The notes: generated from the sequence alone by a model not told the origin. Counted from the stretch's first letter, positions 46,246 through 58,063 are shown. The stretch: DNA of 64,000 nt from Mesoplasma grammopterae ATCC 49580 (GCF_000701525.1 NZ_KL370789.1:115397-179396); one strand, 5' to 3'. Numbers and translations are program-made.

Positions 46246-46649
46246 TATAGTTTAATAACCTTATCCAAACATGCATTTACAAACTTGTAATCAAAATCAA
46301 CTTCGTTTTCTTTTACCAAATTAACTAATTCATTAATTGTTACAGCTTTTGGAGTTGGAGTAAAAATAATTTCATATGCACCAATAATTAAAATTGATTG
46401 AATGTATGTTGGTATTCTATCTCATTTTCAATTAGCACTTAAATGTTTAATAATTTCTTTTTTTAGATCTGAAAGCTTTTCAGCGATATTATTTGCTATT
46501 AGTGTTGTTTCAACATCTAATTTTTCCTGTGTTTCATCTAATATATCTTGTTTAATATAATTAACATCATTATTCATTAATAAATATCTATAAAACATTT
46601 GAACTAGATATGTACGTCTTTTTGTCATACTTAATTTTTGTTCACTCAT
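46245..46649 (-). CDS. nusB: Transcription antitermination factor NusB
   Basis: A 134-aa helical protein that acts in rRNA antitermination. TKRRTYLVQMFYRYLL near the N-terminus and ILIIGAYEIIFTPTPKAVTINELVNLVKE match NusB. The last residues, YKFVNACLDKVIKL, are typical. Two TGA codons encode Trp. It lies 43 bases after nfo and its stop overlaps the xseA start. Confidence 0.9.
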
Positions 46650-46692
46650 AATATCACCTACCTGCCCCTTGATTTATTAATTATCTCATATT

Positions 46693-47574
46693 TTATTTAA
46701 CTTTTTTGGAAAAATTTTTATTAATTAGGTTTTCAATTTCTTCTTTATATGGAGGTTTATCTTCCACATAAGGTGTTTCTAAAATTTTTGGAATATCTAT
46801 ATATTCTTCATCTCAAAGTACTTTTAATAAATTGTCAAAACCAATGTAACCATAACCAATATTCTCATGTCTATCTTTATGAGCTAATAAAGGATTTTTA
46901 GAATCATTTAAGTGGAAACATAAAACTTTATCTTTTCCAATTGTTTGATTAATTTCTTCTTTAATTAATTCTCAATTATTAAAATCATAACCAGCATCAT
47001 GCATATGGCATGTATCTAAACATACAGCAACTTTTTCTGGCTCGTTTACATTATCAATAACATATTTAAAATCTTTTAAAGATAAACCAACTTCAGTACC
47101 TTTTCCAGCCATTGTTTCTAATGCAATAACTACATTAGTTTGACTTGATGCAACAGCATTTAATCCTTTTACTAAAGCATTTAAAGCATCTGTATAATCA
47201 CCTTTTAATCTTGCTCCTGGGTGTAAAACTAAAATCTTAACTCCAATATCTTCACAACGCTTAATTTCTTGTTTTAAAAAATCAACACCAAAATCTCAAG
47301 TTGTTTGATTAACAGGATTTGAAATATTAATAATATAAGGTGCATGAACTACAATGTGATCTTTGTTAATATTATTTTCTTTTAATAATTGATTAAATTC
47401 TTCAATATACAACTTATCAGTTGCAGTACGAACTGAGTTTTGTGGTGCACCAGTATAAAACATTAAAGTATTAGCTTCATAACTTAAAGCTTCTTTTACA
47501 CTTCCGATTAAATATTCTCCATGTTTATTTGATTTACTCATACCAACATGGCTACCTAAAATTGGTTTTTTCAT
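46693..47574 (-). CDS. nfo: Endonuclease IV (AP endonuclease)
   Basis: A 293-aa TIM-barrel enzyme that cuts DNA at abasic sites. Metal-ligand motifs are GSHVGMS at the N-terminus, VVHAPYIIN, VLHPGARLKGD, ALETMAGKGTE, CLDTCHMHDAGYD, FHLNDSKN and HKDRHENIGYGYIG. Several TGA codons encode Trp. AAAGGAGA upstream lies in the end of ribF, three bases from its stop. Confidence 0.95.
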
Positions 47575-47577
47575 TTT

Positions 47578-48402
47578 CTATTCTCCTTTAAAATGTTTTA
47601 TTGCATATGCTTTATCTTGATTTAATAAGTCTTTCAGTTCATCTAAGTTATTTACTTTAATACTTTCACGTATAAAATCTATAATTTCTACGTCGATTCC
47701 TCATCCATAAATATCTTGATCAAAATCTAAAATATGACTTTCAAATACATTAACTCCATTTTTATTAGTTCAATAAGCACTGATACTTGGATATGCTTTT
47801 TCATCATTTGGTAATTTAGTAGTTGTTAAATAAACAGCTTCTTTCAAAATTAATTCATCATTAATAATAATATTTGCTGTTGGGTAATTAATTGTTCTTC
47901 CAATGTGGTTACCATGTTCAACAAAACCTTTAAAACCAAAACTGAATCCATTTAACTTTTTATATTCTTGAATTTTTCCTAATTTTAAAAACTCTTCACT
48001 TTTTTTAATATCATTATTAAGTTTTTCATCATATTTAATAATTGTTTTATCTTCAAAAGCTGCTTCAATTTTGTTTAGATCTGCATTTTTATCAAATAAG
48101 TATACTTTTTGAATATTTAAATCTTGTTTGATTCTTTCATAATTATATTCTTGATTAAATGAATGTCATAAAACAACTTCACAATCTAAATCTTTAGCTT
48201 TTTCCTCAATTCCTTTATTAGGAATTATATTTTTAAAGTTACTAATTTCTTTTTGAATTAAAATAACTTTGAAATTATTCTCTTTTGCTTTTTTAATTAA
48301 ATTAGTTTCATTTTCATCTCATTTATCAAATTCTGCAAATACAGCTACTGTTTGAGGTAAATTTCATAGCATCATTAGCATTTCATTATAGTGTATAGTC
48401 AT
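47578..48402 (-). CDS. ribF: RibF-like riboflavin kinase with degenerate FAD-synthetase half
   Basis: A 274-aa protein of RibF type. The C-terminal riboflavin kinase domain has GRTINYPTANI, then HILDFDQDIYGW, which convert riboflavin to FMN. In the N-terminal adenylyltransferase half, the usual GxFDGxHxGH nucleotide-binding motif reads VFAEFDKWDENE (about residues 21-32), so both His and the Gly are missing and FAD synthesis is doubtful. Many TGA codons encode Trp. GAGGAGA precedes the ATG. It leads a seven-gene leftward operon. Confidence 0.85.
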
Positions 48403-48526
48403 TTTTTCTCCTCATTAATACAATTTAACTTAATTATATTTCTAAAATTCAAATTAATGTTGTACTAAATTACTATTTTATTTCTATTTTACATTATAAT
48501 TATAAAATGTGAAAAGGAGAAATTTT

Positions 48527-49546
48527 ATGGCAGAAAAAAAACAGGCTAAAAGCAAAATAAAAATCATTAAACCATTAAAAAAAGAAGCTAAACAAACTAA
48601 AGAGTTGCTTTCAGATTTAAATAGCAAAATTAATAATAGTGAAGTTTCAGAAAAAGATAAAAGATTAACTTTAGTTAAAACTCATAAAAAAATTACTAAT
48701 CTTTTATTGCAGACTATTCCATATTTATTATTCTTATTTATATTGGATGTTGTAATGCTGAGTGTGATTACAGTATTATTTATTCTTTCAACATTCATAC
48801 TTGATGGAACAGCTGCTGATATTGTTAGATACATATTATTAGGTGTTTCAGCTTTTATGTTAGCAAAATTTACTTACATGAATTGATTTTCAAAAAACTT
48901 ATATTTCAAAAAGATTATTGTATTTAAATATAAATCAAAAGTTGACAGACAAAAATTTAAAGCAGTTAGAGAAATTTCATTTACACCAATTTGATTCTTG
49001 ATATTCTTTGTCGCATCAAATTTTTACATTACTATTTTAGTAAACTTTGAAATTCAACAAAACTTTGTGTCGCCTAAAGATGGGGCCGAAAACATTGTTT
49101 TAATCTGAGCTATTTTAAGAACCACAATTGATATGATGCTTCTTCCATCATTCTTGAACTCATTTAATAAAATTGCTGATAAATCTAAAGCAATTGATGC
49201 AAACTATGTTAAATTGATTAAAGATCAATATTTCTCAAATAAATCATTATTTGAGGATGTCGAATTTGAAGATAATTACTTGAACTTAAAATTTAGTAAA
49301 AACAGTTTAACTTCAAAAAATGGATTATTTATTTTGATTAATAAGGATGATTTAACTAGACCTGATCAAGGTAGAATGATAGAAATAAATAATGAAATAT
49401 TAGATCGTTATAAAGAAATATGAGAAAGTTATGTCGATTTATTAGAAAACAGAATGAAAGCTAAATTTAATAAAGCAACAGTTCACAAACTTTTCTGATT
49501 AGAAAGAATATATGACACAATTTTCTTAGATTTATTTGAAATTTAA
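48527..49546 (+). CDS. Membrane protein of unknown function, four membrane segments
   Basis: A 339-aa protein that I do not recognise. The first 65 residues are charged and probably cytoplasmic. Two hydrophobic segments lie at about 66-92 and 98-118, two more near 158-175 and 190-208, then a soluble C-terminal domain of about 130 residues. AAAAGGAGA lies six bases before ATG 48527; an in-frame GTG at 48509 overlaps this site and was rejected. Several TGA codons encode Trp. A TATAAT at 48495-48500 may be its -10 box. A terminator follows. Confidence 0.78.
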
Positions 49547-49556
49547 AATTGATATT

Positions 49557-49588
49557 AAAAAACCTTATGTTAATTCATAAGGTTTTTT
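49557..49588. terminator. Terminator between convergent membrane protein genes
   Basis: AAAAAACCTTATG (49557-49569) pairs perfectly with 49576-49588 around a 6-base loop. T/A runs on both sides make it usable from both strands. Confidence 0.88.
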
Positions 49589-49895
49589 AATTTTTATCTT
49601 CAATTAGCTTTTCATTATAAACAACTTGAAATTCATTTCTGGCTATTTTTTCTTTAATAGGTAAAACTTGATTTAAGTATTTTGGGTTTGCTTTTCTACC
49701 AGCCATTATAGCATTGTAAATAACTCATCCTAAAATTGGGATAAATCATAATAATCTTAATCACCCAGCTGTTTTATTATCAATTTTACTTACATGTTTA
49801 TAAAGAACTTTGTTTTCAACTTTCAGTTGAGCATTTTGTTTTATCAATTCTTCAACTGTTAAGTCTAAATTTCTTTTTAAAATTTGTTCACTCAT
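49587..49895 (-). CDS. Small single-pass membrane protein
   Basis: A 102-aa protein that I do not recognise. A charged N-terminal half (EELIKQNAQLKVENKVLYKHV, likely helical) precedes one membrane segment (WLRLLWFIPILGWVIYNAIM, about 46-65, several Trp from TGA) and a basic tail. ATAGGAGA precedes the ATG. Its stop codon overlaps the terminator stem. Confidence 0.7.
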
Positions 49896-49972
49896 AGTTT
49901 CTCCTATATTTAGTAATTTAACTACAATAAATTTTAACACAAAAATCTAATATACTATTTGATATAATAAAT

Positions 49973-49978
49973 TTGTTA
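49973..49978 (+). promoter_or_regulatory. Extended -10 promoter of plsY
   Basis: TATAAT preceded by TGA (TGnTATAAT) lies 19 bases before the plsY start; no strong -35 is needed with an extended -10. Confidence 0.6.
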
Positions 49979-49996
49979 CTGAAAGGATTTGATTAA

Positions 49997-50773
49997 ATGT
50001 TTCCCTATTTAGGAATTATTATAGCTTCAATCTTTGGTTATTTATTAGGTAGTGTTCTTTGATCAGTTCCTGTTACTAAATGAGTCAAAGGTGTAAGTAT
50101 TTATGAAGTGGGTTCAAATAACCCTGGAGCCACTAATACAGTTAGAATATTGGGTAAAAGATGAGGTTTAGCTGTAGCTTTACTTGATGGATTTAAAGTA
50201 TTAATCACAGCTGCGTTTGCAGCTGGATTATCAATGATACCAAGTGAATTATTTAGTAAAACAAGTTACTTTATTCCATGTATCTTTGTATTGATTGGTC
50301 ATTGCTGACCAATTTGATTTAAATTTAAAGGTGGTAAAGCTGTAAGTTGTTTCTTAGGTTTATTAGTTGTTGTTAATTACTTATACTTTTTAATTTTCTT
50401 TATCGTTTGATGAATATTTGCATTCAAATATCGTAAAGTTAGTTTATCTTCAATTATTGGAACTGCTACAATCTTATTATTAATGTGATTACCTTGAACA
50501 TATGGTGTAATGGGTTATAGCTTATTTAATGGATATGATTCTTTCATTGTTGCTTGAGATAAGCACATTGTATTTAGTTTTTATAACTTATTCCATAAGT
50601 TTTCTTCTAATATACATGGTTCAAACTTTGCTGATGGAATGTTAACTGGACAAATTGTTATCTTAATTGGAATGGTTATTTTAGTTGTTAGACATAAAAC
50701 AAATATTGTTAAATTAAAAAATAAAACTGAGCAACCAATTTATCCTAAAAAAGATAAAACTAGTAAAATGTAG
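49997..50773 (+). CDS. plsY: Glycerol-3-phosphate acyltransferase PlsY
   Basis: A 258-aa integral membrane enzyme that acylates glycerol-3-phosphate from acyl-phosphate, the first step of phospholipid synthesis. The motifs are GYLLGSVLWSVPVTK, VGSNNPGATNTVRILGKRWG, and the GGKAV loop preceded by GHCWPIWFKFKGGKAV. Many TGA codons encode Trp. GAAAGGA precedes the ATG. The stop codon lies within the terminator stem. Confidence 0.95.
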
Positions 50774-50796
50774 CATAATAGCTACATTTTTTATTT
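50765..50796 (+). terminator. Terminator overlapping the plsY stop
   Basis: AAAATGTAGC (50765-50774) pairs perfectly with 50781-50790 around a 6-base loop, followed by T-rich sequence. Confidence 0.88.
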
Positions 50797-50825
50797 GTTA
50801 TAATTTTATAAAGGAGATTACTCAT

Positions 50826-51317
50826 ATGAATAAAGCATTAATTATTGTTGATTACCAATTTGATTTTGTAGATCCAAGCGGAAAGTTATATGTGCCTACT
50901 GCTGAAACTAAGAAAAATTATATAGAAGAACTTATAAAAGAATTCTATGACAATAAAGATCTTATTATCGCTACAAAGGATGTACATCCTATTGATCATT
51001 ATTCTTTCAAAGAGTGAGGGCCTCATTGTGTTGTTAATACAAATGGAACTAATTTATATTTTGATGCATCAAAAATTAATAAAATAGTTGAAAAAGGTAA
51101 AAATAAAGAAACTGAAAGTTATAGTGCTTTTTTTGATGAGAAAGGAAACTCTAACTTTCTTGATGAATATTTAAGAGAAAATGATATTCAAGAATTAACT
51201 ATTGTAGGAGTTGCATTAGAAGTTTGTGTTAAAGCAACTTTTGAACATGCAATTGAATTGGGTTATAAAACTAATTTAGATTTAAAAGGTTGTGCTGGAT
51301 TTCAAGATAAAAAATAA
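50826..51317 (+). CDS. Nicotinamidase/isochorismatase-family hydrolase
   Basis: A 163-aa cysteine hydrolase. ALIIVDYQFDFVDPSG holds the catalytic Asp, ATKDVHPIDHYSF the metal-binding His/Asp residues, and VGVALEVCVKAT the catalytic Cys. This pattern fits nicotinamidase (PncA), which makes nicotinate for NAD salvage; other members of the superfamily cannot be excluded. One TGA encodes Trp. AAAGGAG precedes the ATG. Confidence 0.85.
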
Positions 51318-51342
51318 AAATACTATTTTATTTAAAACTAAT

Positions 51343-51351
51343 TGATATAAT
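51343..51351 (+). promoter_or_regulatory. Extended -10 promoter of the S1-domain gene
   Basis: TGATATAAT (TG at 51343-51344, TATAAT at 51346-51351) matches an extended -10 element. It implies a leader of about 85 bases before the start codon, in which no structure was recognised. Confidence 0.55.
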
Positions 51352-51445
51352 AAAGTTAGTATTTGAACAAATCGAATCTTAAAATTTTAACTTTTAGTTC
51401 ATAATTTTATCCATTTGATCAGTATTATAGAAAGTAGACGACAAA

Positions 51446-51682
51446 ATGAACAAAGTTATCTCAGTTAAAATTTCTGATATTGCTCCTTTTGGTGCATTTG
51501 CTATTTTTGAATTAGACGGTAAAGAATACAAAGGTTTAATCCATATTAGTGAAATTGCTAACACTTTTGTAAACGACATTAACGATTTCGTTAAAGTTGG
51601 TCAAGACGTTGAAGTTCTAATTTTAGAATTAAACGATGAAAAAGCTCAAGCAAAATTATCAATTAAAAAAGTTAACGCTTAA
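51446..51682 (+). CDS. Small S1 RNA-binding domain protein
   Basis: A 78-aa protein that is a single S1 domain: VKISDIAPFGAFAIF, YKGLIHISEIA, VKVGQDVEVLILELN, and KAQAKLSIKKV follow the S1 strand order. Small S1 proteins of Firmicutes (YugI/CvfD type) bind ribosomes or mRNA. There is no TGA. The ribosome site is weak (AGTAGACGAC). A terminator follows at 51701. Confidence 0.85.
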   Translation: MNKVISVKISDIAPFGAFAIFELDGKEYKGLIHISEIANTFVNDINDFVKVGQDVEVLILELNDEKAQAKLSIKKVNA

Positions 51683-51700
51683 TTAATAATTAAACGAACT

Positions 51701-51729
51701 AAAAAAGAGAACTTACTGTTCTCTTTTTT
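51701..51729 (+). terminator. Terminator after the S1-domain gene
   Basis: AAAAAAGAGAAC (51701-51712) pairs perfectly with 51718-51729 around a 5-base loop; the 3' arm ends in six T. Confidence 0.9.
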
Positions 51730-51755
51730 CTTTACAAATATTTTTACATTTATTG

Positions 51756-51785
51756 TTGAATATAAACACAACATTAATATATAAT
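51756..51785 (+). promoter_or_regulatory. Promoter of the guaA-guaB operon
   Basis: TTGAAT (51756-51761) and TATAAT (51780-51785), 18 bases apart, place transcription start just before the riboswitch. Confidence 0.6.
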
Positions 51786-51807
51786 AATTTAAATAATTAA
51801 ATATAAA

Positions 51808-51912
51808 AAACTTATACATGACAACATATTGGGTTGTCGACCTGCCTCTGGACCTATCCTTAGACTATAAGCGTGAGGTTTTTTTACACAAAAAAAGACC
51901 TCTTTTTTTATT
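51808..51912 (+). promoter_or_regulatory. Variant purine riboswitch with terminator upstream of guaA
   Basis: P1 is CTTATA (51811-51816) with TATAAG (51866-51871). P2 is GACAAC (51820-51825) with GTTGTC (51833-51838), loop ATATTGG. P3 is probably TCTGG with TTAGA, loop ACCTATCC. The J3/1 segment GACTAT keeps the C that pairs with guanine. J2/3 reads GACCTGCC, unlike the usual guanine-riboswitch core and close to the 2'-deoxyguanosine variants known from Mesoplasma florum. The expression platform is a terminator: GAGGTTTTTTT (from 51875) pairs with AAAAAAAGACCTC and runs into seven T, so ligand binding probably turns guaA off. Confidence 0.82.
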
Positions 51913-51927
51913 TAGAAGGAGATTAAA

Positions 51928-53459
51928 ATGAAAAATACTCAAATCTTGATTTTAGATTTTGGAAGTCAATATACACAGTTATTAGCTAGAAGAGTTAGAG
52001 AAGCTAATATTTATACAGAAGTTTTACCTTTTGATACATCAATTGAAAAAATTAAGGAATATCCACTACTAAAAGGTATCATTCTTTCTGGTGGACCTTC
52101 AAGTGTATATTTACAAAATGCTTATAAAATAGATTCTGAAATCTTAAATTTAGATATTGCTATTTTAGGTGTATGTTATGGTATGCAATTATTAACTCAA
52201 TATTTTGAAGGAGCTGTTGAATTGGCTGATGAACAAGAATTTGGTAAAGCAATTATAACTATTGATGATAAAAAGAATTCACTTTTTAAAAATGTAAACA
52301 CTGATTCTCAAGTTTGAATGAGTCATGCTGATCATGTTACAAAGTTACCAGTAGATTTCAAACAAATTGCACATTCTAATGCAAGTATTGCAGCTATTGC
52401 TCATAATACTAAACCAATTTATGGTATTCAATTCCATGCTGAAGTAACTCATTCTTTACAAGGTAAAGAAATGTTAGAAAACTTCTTATATGATATAGCT
52501 AAATGTAATAAAGACTGAAATCTTGATGACTTTATTGATCAACAAATCAAAGAAATCAAAGAAATTGTTAAAGATAAACAAGTTATTTTGGGTTTAAGTG
52601 GTGGGGTTGATTCATCAGTTGCTGCTGCTATTATTGGTAAAGCTATTGGTAAACAACTTACTTGTATCTTTGTTGATACTGGTTTATTAAGAAAAAATGA
52701 AACAATTGAAGTTATGAAAGCTTATGAAACTAATTTTGATATCAATATTAAGTTAGTTGATGCAAGCGATCTTTTCTTTTCTGAATTAAAAGGAATTAAA
52801 GAACCTGAAGCTAAAAGAAAAGTTATTGGTAAATGTTTTATAGATGTTTTTACAGATGTAGCTAGACAACATAAAGATGCTGATTTCTTAGCACAAGGAA
52901 CTATTTATCCAGATGTAATTGAATCTTCTTCTCATGGAGCAAGTTCTAAAACAATTAAATCTCATCACAATGTTGGTGGATTACCTGAAGATTTAAAATT
53001 TAAATTAATTGAACCTTTAAGAAACTTATTTAAAGATGAAGTTAGACAAGTTGGTTTTAAATTAGGATTACCTGAAGAAATGATTAATCGTCATCCTTTC
53101 CCTGGACCTGGGTTAGGAATTAGAGTTATTGAAGAAGTAACTAAGGAAAAAGTTGAAATTTTACAAGAAGTAGATGCTATATTTATTAAAAAATTAAGAG
53201 AATGAAATTTATATAATTCAGTTTCACAAGCCTTTGTTACATTATTACCAGTTAAAACAGTTGGTGTAATGGGTGATAATCGTACTTATGATTATGTTGT
53301 TGCTTTAAGAAGCGTTAATACAATTGATTTTATGACAGCAACTAGCACACATCTTCCTTGAGAATTTTTAGATGAAGTAGTAAATGAAATAATAAATAAA
53401 GTAGATAATGTTAACCGAGTAGTTTATGATGTTACATCTAAACCTCCAGGAACAATAGA

Positions 53460-53469
<10 letters not shown>
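51928..53469 (+). CDS. guaA: GMP synthase (glutamine-hydrolysing)
   Basis: A 513-aa enzyme that makes GMP from XMP. The glutamine amidotransferase half has LGVCYGMQ (catalytic Cys) and GIQFHAEV; the ATP-pyrophosphatase half has [11 protein letters not shown] and FVDTGLLR; the dimerisation end has [13 protein letters not shown] and KPPGTIEWE. Several TGA codons encode Trp, including the next-to-last residue. AGAAGGAGA precedes the ATG. It follows a purine riboswitch and overlaps guaB. Confidence 0.96.
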
Positions 53470-54601
<1,132 letters not shown>

Positions 54602-54602
<1 letters not shown>

Positions 54603-54637
54603 TAAAAACTCACTTTTATAACAAAGTGAGTTTTTAT
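54602..54637 (+). terminator. Terminator of the guaA-guaB operon
   Basis: ATAAAAACTCACTTT (54602-54616) pairs with AAAGTGAGTTTTTATT (54623-54637) around TATAAC; the stem begins at the stop codon of guaB. Confidence 0.88.
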
Positions 54638-54729
54638 TATTATGTTGTTGACTTTATTATTATAATGATAAAATGTAAGTGTGATAATTTTTTTATTACA
54701 AAAAGGAAAGACAAAGGCAAATCAATATA

Positions 54730-54822
54730 ATGAAAAAAGAAGAAAATAAACAAATTCTTGAACATAATGAATTTGTAAAAAATAACTGTAATATTTTCTT
54801 ATTTTATAAATTCTTTAATTAA
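54730..54822 (+). CDS. Possible 30-aa peptide or gene remnant
   Basis: An ATG-started frame (MKKEENKQILEH...FYKFFN) after the guaB terminator, with AAAGG 12 bases upstream and a TTGACT (54647-54652) further up. It is short, has a hydrophobic Phe-rich end, and is followed by a membrane protein gene in another frame 30 bases later. It may be the start of a decayed gene; coding status is unsure. Confidence 0.25.
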   Translation: MKKEENKQILEHNEFVKNNCNIFLFYKFFN

Positions 54823-54851
54823 CTATTATTTAAAAATAGAAGTTAATTAAG

Positions 54852-55319
54852 ATGTTTTGAAGTATTTTATATTTTATATCATTAACGCCTTGTATTATAG
54901 GTTTAATACAAATACATAATTTAGAGATTAAAAAAGAAAGCAACGATTATAATGATCATGATGAAATTAAAATTTATATTGTTTTAGTTTCTATTTTGGA
55001 TCTTTTCATAACTTTTTGATTAATTTTAAATTTAGCTTTACTGATGGTTATTGTTTTAGATAGTAATTCACAACTACCAAGTCCTGGTTTTTATTACTCA
55101 ATAATTTTATTAATTATTTTAATCATTTTTAAATTTTTAAATATCTTATTTATTTCAATTAGTAAAACATTTAAAAATAAATTTAAAAATGAAAGCTTAT
55201 TTAATCAAAAAAGCAAAAAAATAATCTTTAATTTATTATTTCTATTACCTTTAGTCAACGTTATTTGATTATTTATTATACTTGTACCAATAATAAAAAA
55301 AGAAGGAATAAGAAAATAA
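54852..55319 (+). CDS. Membrane protein of unknown function
   Basis: A 155-aa protein that I do not recognise. Four hydrophobic segments are visible: residues 1-20, about 41-65 (IVLVSILDLFITFWLILNLALLMV), about 78-102, and about 128-147. Three TGA codons encode Trp. The ribosome site is poor (AGAAGTT). It lies alone between the guaB terminator and another terminator. Confidence 0.6.
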
Positions 55320-55330
55320 CTGCTTATATT

Positions 55331-55366
55331 AAAAAAACTCATTTAAAATGAGTTTTATTTTTTAAT
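55331..55366. terminator. Terminator after the small membrane protein gene
   Basis: AAAACTCATTT pairs with AAATGAGTTTT (stem within 55334-55356), followed by a T-rich stretch. It may also serve the leftward chitinase-like gene. Confidence 0.75.
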
Positions 55367-55396
55367 TATTAATTACTTGCTCTTAGATTTTAGACT

Positions 55397-58063
55397 TTAT
55401 TTTTGATCTTTTAATTTACCAAAACTTTCATCAAATCATTTACTATATGATCACCTATATCACATAATTTTTGGTTCTGTCCCTCCATAAGTATCTGGTA
55501 TCATACCTTCAAACGCATCAAAAAGAATTGATCATGTCATTAACCCTCTAATCTTAATCTCATCAGAATTTAATAAATTGTAAGCTTTATTGAAAGCTTC
55601 TTTTGAACCTGCTCCTCTTCCTGCTGGTTCATTTGTTGAAGCACCAATAATGAATTTATCTGTTGGTATTTGATAAAAACCATTTTGATTATTAGGCTTT
55701 GACGTAATATATTTTGACATTAAATAATAAAATTCACCACGCTTGTCAACATTATCATTTGTAATATATGTATTTTGTTGAACACCTGTTTTTATGGCAT
55801 CTTCACTTGTTTCTACTTGAACACCATCTCCTCAACCATTATAAAATTGGGGATTTATTCAGTCATAATAACCATCAAGACCATCTAAAAATTCTTTATA
55901 GTTTCTACCCTCAGTATTTTTTCTAAGGTAAGGAAATTCAGGAGCCATAGTTATAATAAAATCTTTTCCTTCAGATTTATATTCATCTTTTAATTCTTTA
56001 AGGGCTTGAGCTGTTACCTTTTTACTTTCTGAACTATTTAAAGAAGCAGATTCTCAGTCTATGTCTATTCCGTCAAAGCCATATTCGTTAATCACGCTTT
56101 TAATGGCTGTTTTCAATTGTTCTTTTTGATCACTTCTAAATTTCATATGTTCAGCAGTAGCTCCTCCCATTGATATAAGTACTCTTTTACCTTGAGATTG
56201 TAACGCTTTAATTCCTTCTTTTATTGCGGCAGGATTATTAGGGCTATAAGTTGGCATTTGATATTCCACATTAGAATATAAAAATGATAAATTAATAACA
56301 TTATAAGAAGAAGTTAACAAATCTTTATCATTTAATGCAATTTTATTTTCAAAATTTCCTCCTCAATCATAATGATATCCAACTAGGGTTTTTACTTCAT
56401 ATTGAACTTCTACACTACCTTTATATTTGGCTAAATTATTAGATTGAATCGTTGCTACTTCATTTGTTTTATTAATTACTTTTAAATCTTTTTCTTCAAT
56501 TGTTGTAGTTGGGTTAAATTTTAAAATATTTCTAATTATTCCTGAATCTAAATTATCAGATATACCTTTTAAATTTCTTTTTTTTATTAAAGTACTTAAA
56601 TCAACTGCATTTGATGTATCTATAATATATTTTATTTTAACTGAACCACTATATTTTGTTGGATCAGTTGATTTAACTAATGCGTTTGATGTAGTAATTG
56701 ATTGTGAATCAATTCCTATTGCATTAATATCTATATTTGGATTTTTTGATTTAATAGCTTGTTTGATTGTATTTTCATCAGTTGAGGCTAATGTTCCTAA
56801 ATTAGTTTCTTTTAATACAGAAGATAGAGGAACAACTTTTGAAGTATCAAGTTTAAAAGTTATGTTTATACTTCCTTTATATTTGCTTGGATTATTTGAT
56901 GCAACTATTGCTGATGTTTCAGTTATATTATTAATATCTACGTAATTCACTTCTAAATTAGAATTCAATTTTGATAATTGATTTTTAATAGTTATTTCAT
57001 CTAATTTATCTAAAGTACCTAAATTTGTATTTGTAATTACTGATGCTAAATCAGTAGCTAAAAGATTTTCATCTACTTTAAAAGTTAAATCAAGATAACC
57101 TTCTTTTGGATTGATATAAACATTTTCATCAGTTGAAGTAACTCTAGCTCAACCTCAACCACTTGAAGAATTAAAACCAGCATCATATATTCTTACATAA
57201 TTAGAATTTAACTTAGAGTTATCTTTTACTAAAGCATTTAATATTATATCAGGATCTGCATTTGGTAAAACAGTTGTAATATTTTGATTAGTTATAACAT
57301 TCGCTAAATTTGTTTTTTCTGGTTTTGTTCCATTGATAGTAAATGTAACATTTACAGAACCTGTATATCTTCCAGAAGCTGATGAATTAACTCTTGCTGA
57401 TGTTTGAGTTATATAAGTGATATTAATGTCTTTTGTTGTTAATTTAGGATTTAATTTAATGACTGCTTGTTGAATTGTTAGCACGTTGTTATCAGATAAA
57501 ATACCTAAATCTTTTTTAGTGATTACACTACTTAAATTTGGTTTTATTGCTTGTATTGTAAAAACAACTGTGAGTGAGCCATTATATATAAAATCATCAC
57601 CTGTTATTAATGCTGATGTTGAATCTATTTCTGTTATTTCAAAACCATTAATATTAATATCCGGATTTTTTGATAAGATCGCTTTTCGAATCGCACTTTC
57701 TGATTTACTACTTATAGTACCTAAATCAGTATTTATAAGATTGTCTTCTAAAGCTGGAACAATATAAAAAGAAACTGTAATTTCACCATTATATCTATCC
57801 TGACCAATTAAACTTGCTTTTCCTGAACTTTCACTTGTATTAATGTTAGTTATTTCAAAATCTGATGTAACTAACTTTGGATTGTTTAATAAAACAGCTT
57901 GTCTTATTTCATATTCTATTGATCTATTTATAATTCCTAAACTCTTTTTTTCAATGACTGTTGCAATATTAATTTTTTTAGTATTATTGCTACATGATAC
58001 TGCTAAAATTGTTGTTGGAACTATCAATGATATGGTACCTAATAAACCTAGTAATTTTTTCAA
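55397..58063 (-). CDS. Surface lipoprotein with spiralin-like repeats and a GH18 chitinase-like domain
   Basis: An 888-aa lipoprotein. The start is a TTG at 58063: AGGAGA lies six bases upstream and overlaps the earlier in-frame GTG. The signal peptide KKLLGLLGTISLIVPTTILAVSC ends in a lipobox. Seven repeats of about 75-85 residues follow, each beginning like VITKKDLGI and ending like YTGSVNVTFTI, resembling spiralin of Spiroplasma. The C-terminal 330 residues are a GH18 domain: VLISMGGATAE, FDGIDIDWES with the DxxDxDxE catalytic motif, and IITMAPEFP. Many TGA codons encode Trp. It may degrade chitin or host glycans at the cell surface. Confidence 0.87.

Noticed and set aside
48509..48526. 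GTG start for the 339-aa membrane protein
   Set aside because: The GTG overlaps the AAAAGGAGA ribosome site that clearly serves the ATG at 48527.
57155..58063. Spiralin-like repeats as tandem DNA repeats
   Set aside because: The repeats are visible at the protein level, but the DNA copies are diverged, so no DNA repeat feature was called.
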